From: Actinomycetota bacterium
GTDB lineage: Bacteria; Actinomycetota; Actinomycetes; Streptosporangiales; Streptosporangiaceae
DNA length: 64,000 nucleotides
Assembly (NCBI GenBank): GCA_021324595.1
Contig: JAJPIV010000165.1
Location: 1-64,000 of the forward strand
Reading direction: 5' to 3'
This document shows positions 28,043 to 36,527 of this stretch, one piece after another (within the stretch, counting starts at the first letter, position 1; each line of letters starts with the position of its first letter). The notes below the pieces were generated by a model that did not search any database, was not told the origin of the DNA, and worked only from the letters and a program-made list of their open reading frames with translations. Position numbers and translations under genes: made by a program.

Positions 28043-29274
28043 CCCGGGCGGCGGATCAGGTGGGCGCGCCGGCGGAGCCGCGGGCGCCGACCAGGCGCGT
28101 CCCCGTCCCGCTCGCCGTGGACCGGCTCATCGATGACCGGCGGCTCAGGATCATCGTCTGCTGCGGCTCGGGCGGGGTCGGCAAGACCACGATCGCGGCC
28201 GCCATCGGCCTGCGCGCCGCCGAGCGCGGCAGGCACGTCGTGGTGCTGACCGTCGACCCGGCCAAGCGGCTCGCCCAGTCGATGGGGCTCACCTCGCTCG
28301 ACAACACCCCGCGGCTGGTGGCAGGCGTCGGCGCGGGCACGAACGGGCAGGCCGGCAGCATGCACGCGATGATGCTCGACATGAAGCGCACCTTCGACGA
28401 GATCGTCGAGGCGCACGCGGATCCGGACCGGGCCGCGCAGATCCTCGCCAACCCCTTCTACCAGTCGCTGTCGTCGAGCTTCGCCGGCACGCAGGAGTAC
28501 ATGGCGATGGAGAAGCTCGGCCAGCTCCGGCGCGCGGACGAGTGGGACCTGATCGTGGTGGACACCCCGCCGAGCCGGTCGGCGCTCGACTTCCTCGACG
28601 CCCCGCAGCGGCTTGGCAGGTTCCTCGACGGCAGGCTGCTCCGGCTGCTCGCGGCGCCGGCCAGGCTCGGCGGCCGGACCGGCTTCCGGGTGCTCAACGC
28701 CGGGTTCGGGATGGTCACCGGCGCGATCACCAAGATCATCGGCAGCCAGCTCCTCCGCGACGTGCAGACGTTCGTGTCGGCGATGGACACGATGTTCGGC
28801 GGCTTCCGGGAGCGCGCCGAGTACACCTACCGCCTGCTGCGCGCGCCGGGCACGGCGTTCCTCGTCATCGCGGCGCCGGAGCAGGACGCGCTGCGCGAGG
28901 CGTCCTACTTCGTCGAGCGGCTGGAGCGCGACGGCATGCCGCTGGGCGGCCTGATCCTCAACCGGGTGCACCGCTCCCCGGCCGCCCGGCTGTCCGCGGC
29001 CCGCAGCCTGGCGGCGGCCGAGTCGCTGCAAGGGCCCGGCGAGGCGGACTCGGCCGACCTGGCGATCGCGGCGCTGCGGCTGCACGCCGAGCGGATGAAC
29101 CAGGCGGCCGCCGAACGGCGGCTGGCGCGCCGGTTCACCGCGGCCCATCCGCTCGTGCCGGTCGCCCAGGTTCCCGCCCAGCCAGAGGACGTCCACGACC
29201 TCGACGGGCTGCGCCAGATTGGCCGCGCGTTCGGCGGCGATCAGCAGGGCGGCAACGAGGGGATTGGCCGGTAA
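28039..29274 (+). CDS. Get3/ArsA-like ATPase, BagB-type
   Basis: A 411-residue partner of the preceding ATPase. Its P-loop reads CCGSGGVGKTTIAAAIGLRA: the signature lysine of deviant Walker A loops is serine here, as I believe is also non-lysine in the mycobacterial partner. TVDPAKRLAQSMGL and IVVDTPPSRSALDFLDAP are the switch motifs, and a long helical middle section (residues ~190-270) could be a client groove. Because only BagA has the signature Lys, the two subunits may form an asymmetric heterodimer. It ends 48 bases from the convergent whiB gene. Confidence 0.87.
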   Translation: MTRAADQVGAPAEPRAPTRRVPVPLAVDRLIDDRRLRIIVCCGSGGVGKTTIAAAIGLRAAERGRHVVVLTVDPAKRLAQSMGLTSLDNTPRLVAGVGAGTNGQAGSMHAMMLDMKRTFDEIVEAHADPDRAAQILANPFYQSLSSSFAGTQEYMAMEKLGQLRRADEWDLIVVDTPPSRSALDFLDAPQRLGRFLDGRLLRLLAAPARLGGRTGFRVLNAGFGMVTGAITKIIGSQLLRDVQTFVSAMDTMFGGFRERAEYTYRLLRAPGTAFLVIAAPEQDALREASYFVERLERDGMPLGGLILNRVHRSPAARLSAARSLAAAESLQGPGEADSADLAIAALRLHAERMNQAAAERRLARRFTAAHPLVPVAQVPAQPEDVHDLDGLRQIGRAFGGDQQGGNEGIGR

Positions 29275-29322
29275 CGTCCCGGCCGGCGGAAACGCCCCGG
29301 CGACCGGAACGGACGGCGCGCT

Positions 29323-29622
29323 TCAGCTGGCGACGAGCTCCCTGGCCGTCCGCTCGTACTTGTCGCGCGCGCGCTCCAGCAGCTCGCGCCACGACGTCAC
29401 GTCGGGCCTGCGGCGCAGCAGCGCCCGGCGCTCGCGCTCGGTCATGCCGCCCCAGACGCCGAACTCGATGCGGTTGTCCAGGGCGTCGGCGAGGCACTCG
29501 GTGCGGACTGGGCAGCCCCGGCAGATCAGCTTGGCCCGGTTCTGCGCCGCGCCCTGGACGAAGAGCTCGTCAGGGTCGGTCCCCTTGCACGCGGCCCTCG
29601 AGGTCCAGTCCGTGATCCACAT
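29323..29622 (-). CDS. whiB4: WhiB-family iron-sulfur regulator, WhiB4-like by position
   Basis: A 99-residue protein with the four cluster-binding cysteines at 12, 34, 37 and 43 (AACKG, ICRGCPVRTEC) and the WhiB turn GVWGG at 55-59, followed by a basic C-terminal helix (ERERRALLRRR). WhiB proteins bind a 4Fe-4S cluster sensitive to oxygen or NO and act with the principal sigma factor. Placement between the bag genes and a divergent class A PBP corresponds to whiB4 of M. tuberculosis, so I use that symbol on synteny. Redox control of the neighbouring PBP is a reasonable inference. Confidence 0.88.
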   Translation of the reverse strand: MWITDWTSRAACKGTDPDELFVQGAAQNRAKLICRGCPVRTECLADALDNRIEFGVWGGMTERERRALLRRRPDVTSWRELLERARDKYERTARELVAS

Positions 29623-29943
29623 GTGCCCAACTCCTCCTGATCGTCACGCCCGATGGCGGGTCGTCACGCCCGGCGGCGCCTCGCTGCGGCGGTCAGGGCG
29701 CGGCCCGCGGCAGCAGCCCGTGTGATCGTCGCGAGAGAGTAACTTACGCAAGCCCCGGCCTGCCGCGCTAGTCCCCGGCCGGCCCATTTCCCAGATAGCC
29801 CCGATGGGCTATGCTGATAACGGTAAGTAATCGTCAAGTGACTATCTGTCATCGCAGGGTCCGCATAGGCGGCGGCGCGTCGCCGATTTCCCCGATTCGC
29901 GATCCTTCCCAGACTGGCCTGCGCGGCAGCGTAGCCTGTTGGC
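29623..29943. promoter_or_regulatory. divergent whiB4 / PBP control region
   Basis: These 321 bases contain no gene. The segment 29731-29850 is far more AT-rich than its surroundings. It includes a perfect seven-base inverted repeat at 29795-29812 and, on the minus strand, TTGACG with an AT-rich sequence about 18 bases downstream, which could drive whiB4. The PBP start codon has no clear ribosome site, so its message may be leaderless or nearly so. Confidence 0.4.
29795..29812. repeat. perfect inverted repeat, candidate operator
   Basis: ATAGCCC (29795-29801) and GGGCTAT (29806-29812) are exact complements around CGAT. The site lies 172 bases from the whiB4 start and 131 bases from the PBP start, in the AT-rich centre of the divergent region. 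Confidence 0.45.
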
Positions 29944-32178
29944 GTGTCAGCACAGGCTCGCCGCGCCGGCGTCAGGGTCATCGGCTCGCTCGCGGCCATG
30001 GCGGCCGGGCTCGGGCTGCTCGCCGCCGTGGCGGCGCTGCCCGTGGTGGGCGCGGCCGGGGTGGCGCTCGGCGACGCGGCCCGGACGTTCAACCAGCTGC
30101 CGGTCGCCCAGCTGGGCCAGGTGCCCTCGAAGTCAGAGCTGCTCGACGCCTCCGGTCACGTCCTGGCCAGCTACTACCCGAGGGACATCTTCCGGAACCC
30201 GGTGACGTGGTCGCAGATCGCGCCGGTGATGCGGAACGCCATCGTCGCCATCGAGGACGCCAGGTTCTGGCAGCACGGCGCGTTCGACCCCCGCGGGATG
30301 CTCCGCGCGCTGTCGAGCACGCTGTCGGGCAGCCAGGTGCAGGGCGGCTCCGACCTCGCCCAGCAGTACGTCAAGAACGCGTGCATCCTCACCGCGCCCA
30401 CGCCCGCCGCCCAGCAGGCGTGCGCCATTGACTCGCTGTCGCCGACCGGCTTCGCGCGCAAGATCCGGGAGCTGCGGATCGCTGCCGACGTGGAGCGGGA
30501 GATGACCAGGCCGCAGCTGCTGACCGCGTACCTGAACACGGCGTACTTCGACCACCAGGCCTGGGGCATCGACGTGGCGTCGGAGTTCTACTTCTCGGTC
30601 AAGCCGAGCCAGCTCACGCTGACCCAGGCCGCGCTGCTGGCCGGCCTGGTGGAGAACCCGACCGGGTACGACCCCGTTGCCTACCCGAAGACGGCGCTGG
30701 CGCGCCGCGCCGAGGTGCTGGCCGCCATGGCCAACCACGGGTACATCACCCAGGCCCAGGCCGCCCGCGCCGACCGGCAGCCGCTCGGCCTGCACCTGTC
30801 GTCGGTCCCGCTGCAGACCGGCTGCACCAGCCCGGCCGTGGCCTACGCGGCGTTCTTCTGCGACTACGTGCTCGCGGTCATGAGGCATGACCCGGCCTAC
30901 CGGCAGGCCTACGCGCAGCTGCAGACCGTCGGCGGCCTGAAGATCTACACCACGCTCGACCCCAAGGACCAGCGGGCGGCCGACGCCGCCGTCAACTTCG
31001 TGGTGCCGGACAACTCGAGCTATTACAACCCGGGCCACAACGTCGCCGCCGAGGTGATGATCCAGCCGGGGACCGGCTACGTGCGGGCGATCGCCATCGA
31101 CCGGCCCTACGGCTTCGGCCCGGGCCAGGACAGCATCGACTACGCGGTGAACAGCCAGTACGACGGCGGCGTCGGCGTGCAGACCGGCTCGTCCTCGAAG
31201 ATCTTCACGCTGATCACGGCGCTGAAGCAGGGGATTCCCTTCGGCTTCAGCATCAACGCCCGGAACGGGATGCTCGCCGGGGCGTCCCGCAACTGCCAGG
31301 GCCAGTACGTGCCGCCGTACCCCGTCCTCGACGCCGCGGGCAGCGCCGAGAACGGAAACATCCCCCTCTACTACGGGACCACGCAGTCGATCAACGCGTT
31401 CTATGTCCAGCTAGAGGCGAAGGTCGGCCTGTGCAACGTGGTCAAGACGGCGATCAGCATGGGCATGACCAGGGCCAACGGCGGCTCCCTGCTGAAGGGC
31501 GTCGGCAACCCGCGCTCGCCCACATACCAGTACCCGGCCGATGACCTGCCCTCGTTCACCCTCGGCTCGGTGTACGTGTCGCCGATGTCGATGGCGGCCG
31601 CGTACGCGAGCGTGGCCGCGCGCGGGATCTACTGCCACCCGATCGCGATCATCAAGATCATCGATGCGATGGGCCGGAGCCTCCCGGTGGAGTCGGCCGA
31701 CTGCCACCGGGTGTTCTCCGCCGGCGTCGCCGACGCGGCGAACTACGTGCTGCAGGGAGTGCTGCAGAGCGGCACGGCGGCCGGGCGCGGGATCGGCCGG
31801 CCCGCGGCCGCCAAGACCGGCACCGCGAACGGCGGGTTCTACGCGGCGTTCGCCGGCTACACGCCCACGCTCGCTGGCTACGTCTCGGTCTTCAACCCCA
31901 ACGACCCGACCGGCGCGGGGGCGATGGTCGGCTACCGTGCCGACTACCGTGAGTACCCGGGCGGCGGCCTGTCCGCTCCGGGCCAGATGTACGGGGACAA
32001 CGCGCCCGGCGCGGTCTGGGAGTATAGCTTCACCCACGCCGACCTCGGGCCCCCGGTGAGCTTCCACCCGCCGCCCGCGTACTACTTCTCGCTCGGCCCG
32101 GGCTCGGCGCCGCCTGCCCCGAAGAAGGGGCATCCGGGCCGTGGCGGAGGCGGCGGAGGCCACGGCGGCGGTCACTGA
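29944..32178 (+). CDS. bifunctional class A penicillin-binding protein, PonA2-like
   Basis: A 744-residue membrane-anchored peptidoglycan synthase with an N-terminal span (residues ~12-45). The glycosyltransferase domain has EDARFWQHGAFDPRGMLRA (catalytic Glu104) and GGSDLAQQYVKN at 134-145, where the usual GGSTITQQ is altered. The transpeptidase domain has SSSK at 416-419, SIN in TTQSINAFYVQ and KTG in AAAKTGTANGGF. Several extracellular cysteines (for example CILTAPTPAAQQAC) may form disulfides. The tail is glycine- and histidine-rich. Position opposite whiB4 matches mycobacterial ponA2, but the C-terminal PASTA domain known there is not evident. Confidence 0.92.
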   Translation: MSAQARRAGVRVIGSLAAMAAGLGLLAAVAALPVVGAAGVALGDAARTFNQLPVAQLGQVPSKSELLDASGHVLASYYPRDIFRNPVTWSQIAPVMRNAIVAIEDARFWQHGAFDPRGMLRALSSTLSGSQVQGGSDLAQQYVKNACILTAPTPAAQQACAIDSLSPTGFARKIRELRIAADVEREMTRPQLLTAYLNTAYFDHQAWGIDVASEFYFSVKPSQLTLTQAALLAGLVENPTGYDPVAYPKTALARRAEVLAAMANHGYITQAQAARADRQPLGLHLSSVPLQTGCTSPAVAYAAFFCDYVLAVMRHDPAYRQAYAQLQTVGGLKIYTTLDPKDQRAADAAVNFVVPDNSSYYNPGHNVAAEVMIQPGTGYVRAIAIDRPYGFGPGQDSIDYAVNSQYDGGVGVQTGSSSKIFTLITALKQGIPFGFSINARNGMLAGASRNCQGQYVPPYPVLDAAGSAENGNIPLYYGTTQSINAFYVQLEAKVGLCNVVKTAISMGMTRANGGSLLKGVGNPRSPTYQYPADDLPSFTLGSVYVSPMSMAAAYASVAARGIYCHPIAIIKIIDAMGRSLPVESADCHRVFSAGVADAANYVLQGVLQSGTAAGRGIGRPAAAKTGTANGGFYAAFAGYTPTLAGYVSVFNPNDPTGAGAMVGYRADYREYPGGGLSAPGQMYGDNAPGAVWEYSFTHADLGPPVSFHPPPAYYFSLGPGSAPPAPKKGHPGRGGGGGGHGGGH

Positions 32179-32205
32179 GCCGAAGGGGGCGCGCCGCGGC
32201 GGCCC

Positions 32206-32223
32206 GTGCCGGATCACCGGCAC
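32206..32223. terminator. candidate terminator between convergent PBP and YqeY genes
   Basis: GTGCCGG and CCGGCAC form a perfect seven-base-pair stem with an ATCA loop, 27 bases after the PBP stop and about 58 bases from the YqeY stop on the opposite strand. Confidence 0.4.
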
Positions 32224-32281
32224 CCCGCCGGCGCCTCCCCGGTGCCCCGCCGGGCGCCCCGGGCCGGATGGCCGGGACGGA

Positions 32282-32740
32282 TCACCCGCCGCTGAGCTGG
32301 CGGCGCACCTCGGCCGCGACGCGGCCACCGTCGGCGCGCCCCGCGATCCTCGGCGCCAGGAGCTTCATGACCTGCCCCATCGCCCCCGGCCCCGAGGCGC
32401 CGGACTGCGCGATCGCCTCGGCGACCAGGGCCGTCAGCTCGGCGTCGGGCAGCTGGGCAGGCAGGTACGCGGCGAGTACATCGCCCTCCGCGAGCTCGGC
32501 GTCCGCCTGTTCCGGCCGGCCCGCCGCCCGGAACGCCTCGGCTGCCTCCCGGCGCCGCTTGACCTCGCGGGCGAGCAGCCGCTCAACCTCGGCGTCGCCG
32601 AGTTCCCTGGCCGCCTCGCCGGACACCTCCTCCTTGGCGATCTCAGTCAGCACCATGCGCAGCGTCCTGGTCCTGACCTGGTCCCGGCTCTTCATTGACG
32701 CGGTCAAGTCCGCTCGGATCCGCTCCTTCAGCTCGGGCAT
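32282..32740 (-). CDS. GatB/YqeY domain protein
   Basis: A 152-residue protein that begins MPELKERIRADLTASMKSRD and contains RTRTLRMVLTEIAKEEV, EVKRRREAAEAFRAAGRPE, YLPAQLPDAELTALV and MGQVMKLLAPRIAGRADGG. These are the standard YqeY motifs, a helical domain homologous to the tail domain of the GatB amidotransferase subunit. The molecular role of free-standing YqeY proteins is unclear. ATG at 32740 is well supported by family length. It is divergent from the metallophosphoesterase gene. Confidence 0.92.
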   Translation of the reverse strand: MPELKERIRADLTASMKSRDQVRTRTLRMVLTEIAKEEVSGEAARELGDAEVERLLAREVKRRREAAEAFRAAGRPEQADAELAEGDVLAAYLPAQLPDAELTALVAEAIAQSGASGPGAMGQVMKLLAPRIAGRADGGRVAAEVRRQLSGG

Positions 32741-32807
32741 GCGCCCATCTTGCCGCACGCTGCGCCGCAGCGGCGGTCGCCTGGCCTGCGGCCCCGCCGG
32801 CGCGGCA

Positions 32808-32840
32808 CCGCACCCTCGCCGGGGACCGGTGAGGGTGCGG
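32808..32840. repeat. long stem-loop in the YqeY / metallophosphoesterase intergenic region
   Basis: Arms 32808-32820 and 32828-32840 pair over 13 positions with one mismatch around a seven-base loop. A nearby imperfect direct repeat of about 20 bases (CGCCGGCGCGGC type) begins near 32796 and 32856. The element lies between divergent genes, so a regulatory or attenuator role is as likely as termination. Confidence 0.4.
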
Positions 32841-32941
32841 CGGTGAGGCGGCACCCGCCGGCGCGGCGCCGCACCGCCCGCGGCGGCGCGCCGCGCCCAC
32901 GGGCGGCCCGGCCACCACGGGGACCGTGGCACGATGAGGTG

Positions 32942-33856
32942 ATGCGTTCCTCCTCGGTGCTCCGGACCGCGGCCATCGCCGGCGCGGCCCTGTTCGGCTA
33001 CGCGGCGGTGATCGAGCGCAACTGGTTTGCCCTGCGCCGGTGCGAGGTCCCGGTGCTGCCGCCCGGCGCCCGGCCGCTGCGGGTGCTGCACATCTCTGAC
33101 ACGCACCTGACGCCCGGCCGGCACCGGCTGCTGTCGTTCCTGCGCACGCTCGACTCGCTCGACCCCGACCTGGTCGTCAACACCGGCGACAGCATTGCTC
33201 ACGAGCATGCCGTGCGGCCGTTTCTCGACGCGCTCGGCCCGCTGCTGGACCGGCCGGGGATCTTCGTGTTCGGCTCCAACGACCTGTACTCGCCCGAGCT
33301 GAAGAACCCTGCCAGGTACATCTGGCGGACCAGCGCCGACGAGCACCGCCGGCATGTGCCCGACCTGCCCTGGGCCGAGCTGGGCGACAGCCTGGAGGCG
33401 GCCGGGTGGATGAACGCCAGCAACCGGCGCGGCCGGATCAAGGTGGGCGACGCCGACGTCGAGGTCGCCGGCGTGCACGATTCGCACATCAGCCGGGACC
33501 GTTACGACCGGATCGCGGGCCCGGCCGATCCCGCCGCCGACCTGCGCCTGGCCGTCATGCACTCGCCCGAGCCCGCCGTCATGGACCGGTTCGTCTCCGA
33601 CGGCTTCGACCTGCTGCTCGCAGGCCACACCCACGGCGGCCAGGTCTGCCTTCCCGGTTGGGGCACGCTGGTGACCAACTGCGGCCTCGAGCCGGCCCGG
33701 GCCCGCGGGCTCAGCCAGCATCCGTCGGGGGCCGGACCGGGGCGGCGGGCGTTCCTGCACGTCTCGGCTGGCCTCGGTACGTCACCGCGCGCCCCGATTC
33801 GCTTCGCTTGCCGCCCGGAGGCCACCCTGCTCACGCTGGTGCCGCGGATCGGCTAG
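32942..33856 (+). CDS. metallophosphoesterase, membrane-associated calcineurin-like
   Basis: A 304-residue protein with a short N-terminal hydrophobic stretch (AAIAGAALFGYAAVI), then the calcineurin-like motifs LHISDTHLTPGR, VNTGDS, FGSNDLY (GNHD position) and AGHTHGGQVCLPGWG. This arrangement matches the actinobacterial membrane-linked phosphoesterases found downstream of ponA2 in mycobacteria (Rv3683 neighbourhood, from memory). The usual GNHD is GSND, so one metal-site residue is changed in register and should be checked. ATG at 32942 is preceded by GAGGTG. The gene ends 18 bases before tRNA-Pro. Confidence 0.88.
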   Translation: MRSSSVLRTAAIAGAALFGYAAVIERNWFALRRCEVPVLPPGARPLRVLHISDTHLTPGRHRLLSFLRTLDSLDPDLVVNTGDSIAHEHAVRPFLDALGPLLDRPGIFVFGSNDLYSPELKNPARYIWRTSADEHRRHVPDLPWAELGDSLEAAGWMNASNRRGRIKVGDADVEVAGVHDSHISRDRYDRIAGPADPAADLRLAVMHSPEPAVMDRFVSDGFDLLLAGHTHGGQVCLPGWGTLVTNCGLEPARARGLSQHPSGAGPGRRAFLHVSAGLGTSPRAPIRFACRPEATLLTLVPRIG

Positions 33857-33874
33857 ACTCCCTACGCGGTTCTC

Positions 33875-33951
33875 CGGGGTGTAGCGCAGCTTGGCAGCGC
33901 GCTTCGTTCGGGACGAAGAGGCCGCCGGTTCAAATCCGGCCACCCCGACCA
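33875..33951 (+). tRNA. tRNA-Pro, anticodon CGG
   Basis: A complete cloverleaf reads from CGGGGTG, pairing with CACCCCG at 33941-33947, followed by an encoded ACCA. The anticodon arm CTTCG/CGAAG encloses the loop TTCGGGA with anticodon CGG. The T-arm carries GGTTCAAATCC. The gene is intact even though a tyrosine-recombinase remnant ends just 56 bases downstream, as expected when an element integrates at the 3' end of a tRNA and restores it. Confidence 0.96.
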
Positions 33952-33955
33952 GGTC

Positions 33956-33987
33956 AGAGGCCGGTCCCGATCAGGGAACCGGCCTCT
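33956..33987 (+). terminator. intrinsic terminator of tRNA-Pro
   Basis: AGAGGCCGGT (33956-33965) pairs perfectly with ACCGGCCTCT (33978-33987), with further CCC/GGG pairing in the loop, followed by TGTGTGT. It begins five bases after the CCA end. Confidence 0.7.
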
Positions 33988-34006
33988 TGTGTGTCTAACT
34001 GCGTGA

Positions 34007-34212
34007 CTACGTTTCCTGATCGGGCTTGAAGATGCGGTTCATCGCGACCGCCCCGGCCTGCAAGGCGGGCCGTATCTGCTTGCGGTAGACCAGCTCCGTG
34101 ACGGCGGTGCTGCTGTGCCTGACCAGCAGTGAGATTTCCTCCAGCGGGATGCCGTTGTCCGAGAGCAGGGACACGAAGCTGTGCCGCAGCTCGCGGGGCG
34201 TCCACCGCGCGC
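34007..34212 (-). pseudogene. tyrosine recombinase (integrase), C-terminal fragment
   Basis: The minus-strand frame reads WTPRELRHSFVSLLSDNG, then LEEISLLVRHSSTAVTELVY and [19 protein letters not shown] before a stop. This is the catalytic C-terminus of an actinobacterial phage or AICE integrase, including the nucleophile Tyr in ELVYRKQIRP. Two usual residues are altered (TPxELRH has Arg in place of His, and LVxHSS has Arg in place of Gly), consistent with decay. The N-terminal three quarters are absent and replaced by unrelated sequence. Integrases of this type lie beside the tRNA they use as attachment site, here tRNA-Pro. Confidence 0.8.
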
Positions 34213-34283
34213 CCGGCCGGCGGCCAGGTGGCCACGAGCAGCGAGTCATCTGAGGTCGCGTGGGCGCCCGCCGCCGAGGCTGA

Positions 34284-34463
34284 GCACCTGCGATCCCGGA
34301 CCTGTCCTCCGGCAAGGCCGGCTATGCAGGCATGAACATCCAGCTTGCCGCCACCCTGAACGGCCAGGTGGCCGCGGCCGGCCCGGTACCGGTTCACGGC
34401 GCCAGGCACGACGCCTTCGCGTTCGCGGCCTCCGGCCTGAAGGACCTGATCGGCGCGCATGAC
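34284..34463 (+). pseudogene. IS5-type (DDE) transposase fragment
   Basis: After an in-frame stop, the plus strand reads PAIPDLSSGKAGYAGMNIQL, then AATLNGQVAAAGPVPVHGAR and HDAFAFAASGLKDLI. The SGKxxxxGxNxQ segment followed by PGxxHD corresponds to the middle of IS5/HARBI-like transposases, with a catalytic Asp in ARHD. Both ends are missing and the frame is lost after 34463. The fragment lies just beyond the broken integrase and probably represents the insertion that truncated it. Family assignment is from motif resemblance only. Confidence 0.55.
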
Positions 34464-34805
34464 GCCGCCGCTGATGATCGCGTCCGTGCTGGTGTCCCCG
34501 ATGGCGGCCGCGGCGTACGGGCAGTCGGCCTCGGACGGATTCATCCATGGGTCGGGCAGATACGAAAAGGTGCGGCAGGCATTCGGCGCCCGAATTCGCC
34601 ACAGTGTGAGCGCGGAGCACCCCTGCCATCTGCCCTCCGTAGGCGCAGCTTGGTACGGCAGCCGGACTTCGTGATCTCGCGGGGTGACGGTGCCGGACAC
34701 AGGACGGCCACCGGTTGATCGTCCCTTTGCGGCGCGCACGTCCCTGGGCTGAGCCAGCACCACGTCATGCACCCGGCCGGACGTTCCCGCTGCCGCCGCC
34801 AGCGA
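34464..34805. other. unassigned sequence in the decayed element
   Basis: This stretch carries only short frames, for example 71 residues on the plus strand from 34459 without recognisable family features. Base composition is slightly less GC-rich than the flanks (34550-34620). It is probably scrambled remains of the integrated element between the transposase fragment and the hydrolase pseudogene. Confidence 0.35.
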
Positions 34806-36259
34806 TCAGCCCAGGGTGTCGTCTAGCCAGTCGAAGACGGCCTGGTTGCGGGTCTGCGGCGCCATCGGCGCGTCGTGGTACTCGGCGCCCTCGGCGACCG
34901 TGAAGTAGCGGAGCCGCTTCGGGATCGTCGCGGGCAGCAGCGCGAGCACCTGCGCTGCCTGGGGGTGCTGGCCGAAGAAGGCGTCGTCCTGATAGCTGGT
35001 CACCAGGGTCGGCGAGGTGACGCGTGGCGCCGTGGCGGTGCAGTTCACCTTCATGATCGTCGTGGCGAGATCGTAGAGATCGCCGAATACCCGGCCGGCC
35101 CGGGCCGAACGCAGGTACCCCCGGCCGAACAGCTCCGAGCGCTTGGCCAGGGTGAACCGGTCCTGGGGCGTCAGATGCGGGATGAACTGGGTGCTCCAGA
35201 TATGGTTGACCTCGGCCTTCGGCGCGCCGCTGGCCATGAGCTTCCGTATCGAATCCGGCCAGACCAGCCACAAGTCGAGAACGCCAGGGTCAGCGACAAC
35301 GGCGGCGAGCCGGTGCTCATAGGCAGCGGCCTGGACGACCGACTCGCCGCACATGCTCCAGCCGGTGATTGCGATCCGCCGGCTATCCACCCCAGGCTGG
35401 GCAATCACCCAGTCCATGACCGCGGTCACCACTCGCTGCCACTGAGGCTGGTATGGGATCTCCCGCTCGAAGAGCATGGAACCCTGGCCCGGGCCCTCGA
35501 AGATCAGCGCGTTCCAGCCTCGCTCAAGGGCAGCTGCGCCTCCGTAGACGTAAAGGTCCACGTTCTGGGCGTCGCTGCCTTATTGAGTATCACGGTAGGC
35601 CGCCGGAGCGGGCGGCGATCTGGCCGCAGGAGGTAGCCAGGCAGCCAGGTGCCCTGGTACGGGATCCGCACGCGCTCGAAGGGCGGGTCGAACAGCCTCG
35701 TCGCCTGCTCCCAGTTCCGCTGCATGGCGGCGTAGACATCGGCTTCCCTGGCGCGGGCGGTGGTACCGAGCACGAAGAACAAGCAGGCGTCGTAATAGGT
35801 AGCGGCGCGCAGGTAGGCGCCGCGGGCGCTGATCACGTGCCCGGCCGCCAGCTCCCGGTCCGCCAGCCCGGCGGTCCGCGCCGCCAGCTCCCGGAAGAGG
35901 TCGAAGAAGGTCTGGTAGCTGGGGCCCCGGGCGTTGATCTCGTTGACCGTGGTCACGACCTCGCCGACCTCGGAGGCACCATAGCCAGCGCTGCCGAGCG
36001 CGAAGAGTGCCTGGAAGTTCAGGTCCTGCTGGCTGAAAAGCTTGAACGGTCCCAGGCCGCCGCCTGACGTCGCGCCTGACGTCGCAGATCCGGATGGTGT
36101 CCGGGCGGCTGCTTTGGCCACCCCGCCGCTGGTCGCCGCCAGCGCGGCTCCGCCGCCAAGCGCCCCCACCCGCAGTAGCAGCCGTCTGCTAGGTCCCTCG
36201 CCGCCGATCCCGCCGCTGGCGGCCCGCGTCGTCGCTGAGAACACACGCCCCCCAAGCAT
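34806..36259 (-). pseudogene. Tat-exported alpha/beta hydrolase (FrsA/DUF1100-like), frameshifted
   Basis: Two minus-strand frames together encode one protein of about 480 residues. The first half (36259 to about 35580) has a twin-arginine-type signal (PSRRLLLRVGALGGGAALAA), a helical cap domain, and reaches RRPTVILN. The second half, in another frame, resumes at DLYVYGGAAALERGWNALIF. It has the nucleophile elbow GWSMCGE (normally GWSMGGE), an Asp in SYQDDAFF and a His in GAEYHDAPM. Losing one base near 35580 (AATAAG where AATAAnGG is expected) explains the split. It may be a true pseudogene or an assembly error. An alternative upstream start reaches 36433. Confidence 0.72.
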
Positions 36260-36527
36260 GGCCCCGAAGCGGACTTGGCGAGATGCTAGTCGCGCACCGC
36301 CGATAGTCGGCGGATCAGCGCGGCCAACACGCCGCAGCGGGCTGACAGCGCCGACGGCTGGCTCTGGCCGCGATGGCCGCACAGCGGCGCGACTCGCCCA
36401 GGCCGCGTCAAGCGTGATGACGGTGATCAGCACCGAGTGAGGATCAGCATTTTCGAGTCTTACAGGAGCGCAAACATTCAGGTCCCCGGAATGGCCGGCG
36501 GGTTCAGGGTAGGGGTGGCCGGGCTGG

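Noticed and set aside
34459-34674. 71-codon plus-strand frame starting MTPPLMIASVLVSPMAAAA
   Set aside because: Looks membrane-like at first, but lies in the decayed element just after the transposase fragment, has no ribosome site and ends in unrelated sequence.
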